Source of the DNA: Deltaproteobacteria bacterium
GTDB taxonomy: Bacteria > Desulfobacterota > BSN033 > UBA1163
Assembly (NCBI GenBank): GCA_016875255.1
Contig: VGRU01000042.1
Location: 1 to 20,000, forward strand
Length of the DNA: 20,000 bases
Reading direction: 5' to 3'
The position numbers and the translations under genes are program-made. Numbering within the stretch: the first letter of the stretch is position 1; each line of letters starts with the position of its first letter. Positions 14,791 to 20,000 of this stretch are shown one piece after another. Under the pieces are notes generated by a model. That model was not told the origin of the DNA. It was given only the letters and a program-made list of their open reading frames with translations, and searched no databases.

Positions 14791-17388
14791 ATGAATCAGA
14801 AATATAACCCGAAAGAGATCGAAGAGAAGTGGCAGAGGGTCTGGGAGGACCAGAAGCTCTTTAAGGTGACGGAAGATGAGAGCAAGAAGAAGTATTACCT
14901 TCTTGAGATGTTTCCTTATCCGTCGGGCAAGATCCATATGGGCCATGTCCGAAATTACTCCATCGGCGACGTGGTTGCCCGCTACAAGAAGATGAAGGGA
15001 TTTAATGTCCTTCATCCCATGGCCTGGGATGCGTTTGGCATGCCTGCGGAGAATGCGGCGATTGAACATGGCGTCCATCCCGCCAAATGGACCTATGAGA
15101 ATATCGAGTATATGAAGAGGCAGTTGAAGCGAATGGGCTTCAGCTATGACTGGGACAGGGAGTTTGCCACCTGTGACGCCTCTTATTACAAGTGGGAACA
15201 GCTCTTCTTCCTGAAGATGTATGAGAAGGGGCTGGCCTATAAGAGACGGTCCACGGTCAACTGGTGTGAGATCTGCAAAACCGTTCTTGCCAATGAACAG
15301 GTGATGGGTGACGGGACCTGCTGGCGTGGCCATGCCGATGACCCGGGGGTCACACAGAAGGAATTAGAGCAGTGGTTCTTCAAGATTACGGATTATGCGG
15401 AGGATCTGCTGGAATGGTGCGAGAAACTTCCGGGATGGCCGGAGCGTGTCCTCACCATGCAGAGAAACTGGATCGGGAAGTCCATCGGAGCCGAGATTCT
15501 TTTCCTGCTGGAAAATTCGAAGGGACCGATCAGGGTCTTTACCACCCGGCAGGACACGGTCTTCGGCGCTACCTTTATGAGCCTTGCTCCGGAACACCCG
15601 CTGGCACTCACCCTTTCAAAGGGAACCTCTCAGGAGAAAGCGGTGAGGGATTTTGTCGAGAAGATGAAGCGACAGGACCGGACGAAAAGGACGGCTCCCA
15701 CGACGGAGAAAGAGGGTGTTTTCACGGGTGGTTATTGCCTCAACCCAATGACAGGGGCGAGGATGCCCATCTTCGTTGCCAATTTTGTCCTGATGGAATA
15801 CGGGACAGGGGCAGTCATGGCTGTTCCAACTCATGACCAGAGGGACTTCGAATTCGCCAAGGAGTATCAGCTTCCCCTCATCGTTGTGGTTCAACCGGAA
15901 GACCAGACCCTGAATGCCGATACCATGACCGAAGCCTATGAAGGAGAAGGTTTCTTAGTCAATTCAGGGCCGTTTAATGGAATGGGCAGCCTGAAGGCCA
16001 GGGAGGCTATTGCAAAGCATCTTGAAGAGAAGGGATTGGGTGGGGCGAAGATCAGCTATCGACTTAGAGATTGGGGCATATCAAGACAACGCTACTGGGG
16101 AGCGCCCATTCCCATCATCTACTGTGAGAAATGCGGGACGATTCCTGTTCCGGAAAGAGACCTTCCTGTTGTCCTTCCGGCCAATGTGGAAGTGACCGGC
16201 ATGGGGGAATCGCCTCTGATAGGCGCAAAGGAGTTTGTGGAAGCAAGGTGTCCTAAATGTGGCAAAGCAGGCCGCAGGGAGACGGATACCATGGACACCT
16301 TTGTCGAATCCTCATGGTATTTTGATCGATTTGCCTGCCCCGATTATAACGAGGGGCCACTTGATCGGAAGAGGGTCGATTACTGGATGCCTGTGGATCA
16401 ATATATCGGCGGAATCGAACATGCGATTCTTCATCTCCTCTATTCGCGGTTCTTCACACGCGTCCTGAAGGAGATGGGCTGGCTGAGCGTCGAAGAGCCC
16501 TTTACCCATCTCCTCACTCAGGGAATGGTCTGCAAAGAGGTTCTGGAGTGTCCCAGGGACGGGTATCTCTTCCCCGATGAGGTGGAAAAGGAGGGAGAAG
16601 TTTTTCGCTGTCGCAAGTGCGGCGTTCAGATTACAGTGGGAAGGCTCGAGAAGATGTCGAAGTCGAAGAGGAATGTGGTTGACCCGGAGTATCTGGTTGA
16701 AAAGTACGGCGCGGATACGGCAAGGATCTTCTGCCTCTTTGCCTCCCCGCCAGAAAAGGACCTGGATTGGAGCGATCAGGGAGTGGATGGCTCCTTCCGT
16801 TTTCTTAACCGCGTCTGGAGACTCTTTTTTGAACAGGCTCCCCGGCTACAGAATGTGGCCCCCCTTCCTTTCGGAGCTCCGGTGGAGGGTGATGCAAAAC
16901 CTCTCCGCCAGAAAATTCATAAGACGGTCAAGAAGGTGACGGAGGATATCGAGCGATTCCATTTCAACACAGGAATCAGCGCCATCATGGAACTGGTTAA
17001 CGAAATCTATGCCTCGGAGATGAAGGACCGGGATGATGAAATTTCGAGAAGGATGATGAAGGAGGCGATTGAGACGACCGTCATCCTGCTTTCGCCATTC
17101 GTTCCTCACTTTGCCGATGAGCTCTGGGAGGCTTTGGGGAATAAGGAGTCCGTCATTAAGAGGGCGTGGCCTGATTATGATCCGGAGGCGGTCCTGGAGG
17201 ATGAGGTTTTGATCGTTGTCCAGGTCAATGGAAAAGTGAGAGACCGCATCACCGTGCCCGCCTCTTATGGAGAGGAAGAGATCAAAGCCTGGGCATTGAA
17301 GAGCGAGAGGATTCAAAAACTGGTTGAGGGCAAAGCGATCAAACGGGTGATCCTCGTCCCCCAGAAGCTGGTCAATATTGTATGCTGA
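14791..17388 (+). CDS. leuS: Leucyl-tRNA synthetase
   Basis: An 865-residue class Ia aminoacyl-tRNA synthetase that charges tRNA-Leu. The N-terminal catalytic part has [16 protein letters not shown] with the HMGH (HIGH) motif at 49-52. The editing domain (about 220-410) contains [20 protein letters not shown] and [30 protein letters not shown] and CPKCG look like a zinc-binding insert, followed by the leucine-specific [14 protein letters not shown] region. The KMSKS loop is at 621-625, followed by an anticodon-binding helical domain and a C-terminal [14 protein letters not shown] domain. Complete, normal length. ATG 14791 follows GAGGGACGGC. Placement before lptE is common in proteobacteria. 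Confidence 0.97.
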   Translation: MNQKYNPKEIEEKWQRVWEDQKLFKVTEDESKKKYYLLEMFPYPSGKIHMGHVRNYSIGDVVARYKKMKGFNVLHPMAWDAFGMPAENAAIEHGVHPAKWTYENIEYMKRQLKRMGFSYDWDREFATCDASYYKWEQLFFLKMYEKGLAYKRRSTVNWCEICKTVLANEQVMGDGTCWRGHADDPGVTQKELEQWFFKITDYAEDLLEWCEKLPGWPERVLTMQRNWIGKSIGAEILFLLENSKGPIRVFTTRQDTVFGATFMSLAPEHPLALTLSKGTSQEKAVRDFVEKMKRQDRTKRTAPTTEKEGVFTGGYCLNPMTGARMPIFVANFVLMEYGTGAVMAVPTHDQRDFEFAKEYQLPLIVVVQPEDQTLNADTMTEAYEGEGFLVNSGPFNGMGSLKAREAIAKHLEEKGLGGAKISYRLRDWGISRQRYWGAPIPIIYCEKCGTIPVPERDLPVVLPANVEVTGMGESPLIGAKEFVEARCPKCGKAGRRETDTMDTFVESSWYFDRFACPDYNEGPLDRKRVDYWMPVDQYIGGIEHAILHLLYSRFFTRVLKEMGWLSVEEPFTHLLTQGMVCKEVLECPRDGYLFPDEVEKEGEVFRCRKCGVQITVGRLEKMSKSKRNVVDPEYLVEKYGADTARIFCLFASPPEKDLDWSDQGVDGSFRFLNRVWRLFFEQAPRLQNVAPLPFGAPVEGDAKPLRQKIHKTVKKVTEDIERFHFNTGISAIMELVNEIYASEMKDRDDEISRRMMKEAIETTVILLSPFVPHFADELWEALGNKESVIKRAWPDYDPEAVLEDEVLIVVQVNGKVRDRITVPASYGEEEIKAWALKSERIQKLVEGKAIKRVILVPQKLVNIVC

Positions 17389-17422
17389 TCATTTGGGAAT
17401 AACCAATTCCGAATGTTTTTTG

Positions 17423-17499
17423 GTCATTCCTGCGCAAGCAGGAATCCAGTGGTTTCAGGGAGTTCAAATTCTCTGGATTCCCGTTTTCACGGGAATGAC
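17423..17499 (+). repeat. GTCATTCC-type REP element (family D, copy 1)
   Basis: GTCATTCC (17423-17430) and GGAATGAC (17492-17499) are a perfect inverted pair. Inside are hairpins ATTCCTGC/GCAGGAAT (17426-17445) and ATTCCCGT/ACGGGAAT (17477-17496), each followed or preceded by the ATCCAGT/CTGGAT element. A relative occurs at 19909. The leuS-lptE gap holds nothing else I can name. Confidence 0.8.
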
Positions 17500-17555
17500 A
17501 ACCCTCATGTCATGAATTCATCCCAATTGGGATTTATAGGGGAGTCCAAACTTAT

Positions 17556-18068
17556 ATGGCATTTTGGAAAAAGTTATTCCTTACCTTTTTTGCCGTTTTG
17601 ATGGCCGGTTGTGGTTACCAGATGGTCGGCAAAGAGACCCATCTTCCTCCTGGCGTGAACTCTCTCGCCATTCCCACCTTTGTGAACCAGACCTTTGAGC
17701 CTGGCATTGAGGTTCCATTAACACAGGGGTTTTTAAGGGAGTTTATTCAGGACCGGAGGGTGAAGGTGGTGGGACGGAATGAGGCGGATTCGGTTCTGGA
17801 AGGAGTGATCAAATCTTTTCAGATCTATTCGGTCTCCTATGACCGATCCGGAATCGCCCTGGAATACCAGACCACGGTCGTCATCGATTTGACCTTAAGG
17901 AAGAAGAGCGGAGAGATCCTCTGGACGGAGAAGGATCTTTCCGACAGCAGGGTGTATCGGACCTCCACCAATATTCTCGTCAGCGAATCGAATAAGGCCG
18001 CGGCCATCCAGTCACTGGCAAGGTTTATGGCTGAGCGGATACGCAACCGGTTCTTTTATAATTTTTGA
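17556..18068 (+). CDS. lptE: LPS assembly outer-membrane lipoprotein LptE
   Basis: This is a 170-residue lipoprotein. The signal peptide (1-18) has a KK pair, a hydrophobic core LFLTFFAVL and a lipobox-like LMAGC with the lipidated cysteine C19, followed by GYQMVG, the typical LptE start (CGYxL). The fold elements VNSLAIPTFVNQTFEPGIE (34-52) and YQTTVVIDLTLRKKSGEILW are characteristic of the LptE/DUF799-like family, as is the end with RFMAERIRNRFF. LptE plugs the LptD barrel and helps insert LPS in the outer membrane. The position after leuS is the conserved one. The lipobox has Met at -3, which is slightly unusual. A GGGGAG site at 17539-17544 lies somewhat far upstream. Confidence 0.88.
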   Translation: MAFWKKLFLTFFAVLMAGCGYQMVGKETHLPPGVNSLAIPTFVNQTFEPGIEVPLTQGFLREFIQDRRVKVVGRNEADSVLEGVIKSFQIYSVSYDRSGIALEYQTTVVIDLTLRKKSGEILWTEKDLSDSRVYRTSTNILVSESNKAAAIQSLARFMAERIRNRFFYNF

Positions 18069-18125
18069 ACCACTCGTTCGGTATCATTCGTTCCATTTGT
18101 GAATTTTAAAAAGGAAGGGTTAATT

Positions 18126-18689
18126 ATGTATTCTGCTTCGGATTTGAGAAAGGGTTTGAAAGTCGCAATCGATAATGACCCCTACATCGTCACGGCCTTT
18201 GAATTCTCAAAACCGGGCAAGGGCCAGGCCCTTTACCGGACCAAACTGAAAAATATGATCACCGGATTTACGATCGACCGGACCTATCGAGAGGGAGATA
18301 CATTTGAGCCCGCTTCATTGGAAGAGAGACCCATGCAGTATCTCTACAGAGAGGGGGATCATTACTATTTCATGGACAATCAGACCTATGAGCAGATCAT
18401 CATCAATGAAGATGCGCTGGGAGATTCAAAAAATTATCTCATTGACAACTTGAATGTGAAAGTATTGATGTTCAGGGAGAAGGCGATCGGCGTGGATCTC
18501 CCTAATTTTGTCAATCTCAGGGTGATCAAGACGGAGATGTGGGTCAAAGGCGATACCTCCAAGGCGGATTACAAACCCGCTACCGTTGAGACAGGATATG
18601 AACTGCGTATTCCTCCCTTCGTTCAGGAGGGCGAGTTGATCACGATTGATACCCGTAACGGCGAATATTCAACCCGGGTGAAGGAATAA
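18126..18689 (+). CDS. efp: Elongation factor P
   Basis: A 187-residue translation factor that relieves ribosomes stalled on polyproline. It has three beta-barrel domains: KOW-like (about 1-63, MYSASDLRKGLKVAIDNDPY), OB (about 65-125) and a C-terminal S1-like domain (130-187) with the conserved NFVNLRVIKTE and the end IDTRNGEYSTRVKE. The modification site is K32 in KPGKGQA, matching E. coli K34, which is beta-lysylated by EpmA. The ATG at 18126 has AAGGAAGGG (18111-18119); an in-frame GTG at 18099 would add nine residues not seen in EF-P. It is followed by a repeat and then epmA, so the substrate and its modifying enzyme are neighbours. Confidence 0.95.
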   Translation: MYSASDLRKGLKVAIDNDPYIVTAFEFSKPGKGQALYRTKLKNMITGFTIDRTYREGDTFEPASLEERPMQYLYREGDHYYFMDNQTYEQIIINEDALGDSKNYLIDNLNVKVLMFREKAIGVDLPNFVNLRVIKTEMWVKGDTSKADYKPATVETGYELRIPPFVQEGELITIDTRNGEYSTRVKE

Positions 18690-18706
18690 ATTCCTAAAGA
18701 ACAAAA

Positions 18707-18816
18707 GTCTAACGGTAAGGGTTACGAGGCCCGTATCGTCAATAAAAGGCTACGTTCATCGTCTCTTAATTTTTTACACGTAACCGTAACCAATAACCGA
18801 AACGGGCTTCGTTACC
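18707..18816 (+). repeat. Inverted repeat between efp and epmA (family C relative)
   Basis: GGTTACGAGGCCCGTATCG (18720-18738) pairs with CGAAACGGGCTTCGTTACC (18798-18816) at 16 of 19 positions. The start, GTCTAACGGTAAGGG and on to 18732, matches 7246-7221 on the minus strand with two differences over 26 bases. The GTAACC units are repetitive. It fills most of the 193-base gap. Confidence 0.75.
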
Positions 18817-18882
18817 GTAACCTATATATAATGTCACTTGCTCACACCTATTTGCGGAAATTCTGACCTGAAAGATTAGGCG

Positions 18883-19821
18883 GTGATCATCAATTCAACA
18901 ATAAAGAACTGGCCATTGGCCAGGCGAAAGAACGCCCTCCACCAGAGGGCAAGAATCATACAGAAGATCAGGCAATTCTTCAACGAGAGGGGGTACATCG
19001 AAGTGGAGACCCCCCATCGCATTCCCGCTCCTGCCCCTGAATCGCATATCAACGCAGTCCCCTCAGGCCAATGGTTCCTTCACGCCTCTCCGGAACTCTG
19101 CATGAAACGGATGCTTGCCGCAGGATATGAGAAGATCTTTCAGATCTGCCGTTGCTGGAGGGAAGGGGAGAGGGGAAGCCAACACATCCCTGAGTTTACC
19201 CTTCTCGAATGGTATCGGGTGAGGAGCGACTATCTGGTTCTCATGGATGAGTGTGAAGAATTGATTCAAAGCCTGGCGATTGAAATCGGACTCGGGGAAA
19301 GGGTGACTTATCGCGGTCAGAGGATTCATCTCGCATCACCCTGGGAAAGAATGACTGTGGAAGAGGCGTTTCGTCGATTTACAAAGATATCAGCGAAAGA
19401 GGCGCTAAACCAGGATCTTTTCGATGAGGTCATGGTTCGGGATATCGAACCCGGACTCGGAATCGAAAAACCTGTCATTCTTTATGATTATCCTTACGAG
19501 CGCAGGTCCCTGGCGCGCTTGAAAAGGGAAGACCCCACCGTAGCAGAACGCTTTGAGCTCTATCTGGGAGGACTGGAGATAGCCAATGCCTTTTCCGAAT
19601 TGACCGATGCGGGAGAACAACGGAAGGTCTTTTTGTCAGAGATGGAGACCCGCCAATCGCTGGGGAGAGAGATTTATCCGATGCCTGAAAAGTTTTTAAC
19701 TGAACTTGAAGAGATGCCACCCTCTGCAGGAATCGCCCTGGGAGTGGACCGGCTGGTAATGGTATTATTGAATGCCACAAAGATCGATGAAGTCGTTGCC
19801 TTTACCCCTGAAGAACTTTAA
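18883..19821 (+). CDS. epmA: EF-P beta-lysine ligase (EpmA/GenX/PoxA)
   Basis: A 312-residue class II lysyl-tRNA-synthetase paralogue without the anticodon-binding domain; the N-terminal extension is only about 20 residues. Motif 1 region FFNERGYIEVETP (32-44), motif 2 FQICRCWREGERG (86-98, with R93 and E94) continuing to HIPEFTLLEWYR, and motif 3 GIALGVDRL (283-291, with R290) are present. It activates (R)-beta-lysine and attaches it to the EF-P lysine. Short length and the neighbouring efp gene support EpmA over LysS. The start codon is GTG at 18883, with a weak TTAGG site; no better ATG exists nearby. The beta-lysine source, EpmB (lysine 2,3-aminomutase), is not in the window. Confidence 0.9.
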   Translation: MIINSTIKNWPLARRKNALHQRARIIQKIRQFFNERGYIEVETPHRIPAPAPESHINAVPSGQWFLHASPELCMKRMLAAGYEKIFQICRCWREGERGSQHIPEFTLLEWYRVRSDYLVLMDECEELIQSLAIEIGLGERVTYRGQRIHLASPWERMTVEEAFRRFTKISAKEALNQDLFDEVMVRDIEPGLGIEKPVILYDYPYERRSLARLKREDPTVAERFELYLGGLEIANAFSELTDAGEQRKVFLSEMETRQSLGREIYPMPEKFLTELEEMPPSAGIALGVDRLVMVLLNATKIDEVVAFTPEEL

Positions 19822-19882
19822 AGAAGTGATCAATGCAAAATGTTAAATTAGCATTTAACTGATAGCAATATAATGACAAATG

Positions 19883-19999
19883 CGTAAAAAGTCGAAAAAC
19901 ACTACAGATCGTCATTCCGGCGAAAGCCGGAATCCAGTAATTTCAGATAATTAGGAAGACACTGGACACCGGTTTTCACCGGTGAGACGACTTTTTACG
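19883..19999 (+). repeat. REP element (family D, copy 2) within 12-bp perfect local arms
   Basis: CGTAAAAAGTCG (19883-19894) and CGACTTTTTACG (19988-19999) are perfect inverted repeats at the end of the window. Between them lies a GTCATTCCGGCG/CCGGAATCCAGT element related to 17423-17499, with a second hairpin CACCGGTTTTCACCGGTG (about 19967-19984). No gene was seen after 19821. Confidence 0.8.
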
Positions 20000-20000
20000 A

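Noticed and set aside
15372..15836. 154-residue frame inside leuS
   Set aside because: It is an alternative frame of the editing-domain coding sequence and has no family signature.
17426..17496. CRISPR-like short repeats
   Set aside because: The units are inverted pairs with no regular spacers and belong to REP-type elements.

Overview
The window comes from a Gram-negative bacterium. Evidence is a heptose-7-phosphate kinase (LPS inner core), an LptE lipoprotein (LPS export) and bacterial XerC, HslVU and EF-P/EpmA. The run xerC-hslV-hslU-argB-argD-argG together with leuS-lptE, and the abundance of dispersed palindromic repeats, resemble Desulfobacterota ('Deltaproteobacteria') or a neighbouring phylum. 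That placement is inference from gene order and protein character; no 16S or other decisive marker is present.

Region 1 (1-4122) is accessory. A structured leader ending in a terminator-like hairpin precedes a DUF2304 membrane protein. Then come three two-gene modules: an AbiEi/AbiEii toxin-antitoxin pair with its own promoter and palindromic operator, a small BECR-nuclease-like protein overlapping a DUF2283 protein, and a DUF5674 protein followed by an unnamed 109-residue conserved protein. The AbiE module sits between two halves of the 5' end of a broken NAD-dependent epimerase gene. The halves share a 14/15-bp direct repeat at the codons of the Rossmann GGAGF motif, so the module looks inserted into that gene. 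A related intact epimerase lies at 4668.

Region 2 (4123-7466) holds cell-envelope sugar genes, a WbpP-like nucleotide-sugar 4-epimerase and the heptose-7-phosphate kinase RfaE1. A strong two-way terminator and a repeat-rich gap follow, then a dodecin gene on the minus strand.

Region 3 (7476-19821) is a housekeeping block on the plus strand, read from a promoter divergent from that of dodecin. XerC resolves chromosome dimers, HslV and HslU form an ATP-dependent protease, and ArgB, ArgD and ArgG are arginine biosynthesis enzymes (ArgF and ArgH are not in the window). LeuS charges tRNA-Leu, LptE helps insert LPS into the outer membrane, and EF-P lies next to EpmA, the enzyme that modifies it.

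Between genes, most gaps above about 100 bp are filled by imperfect nested inverted repeats. Several share core hairpins with distant copies in the window, yet the outer mirrored arms differ from locus to locus. This is the most unusual large-scale feature. No rRNA, tRNA, CRISPR array, transposase or integrase gene was seen.
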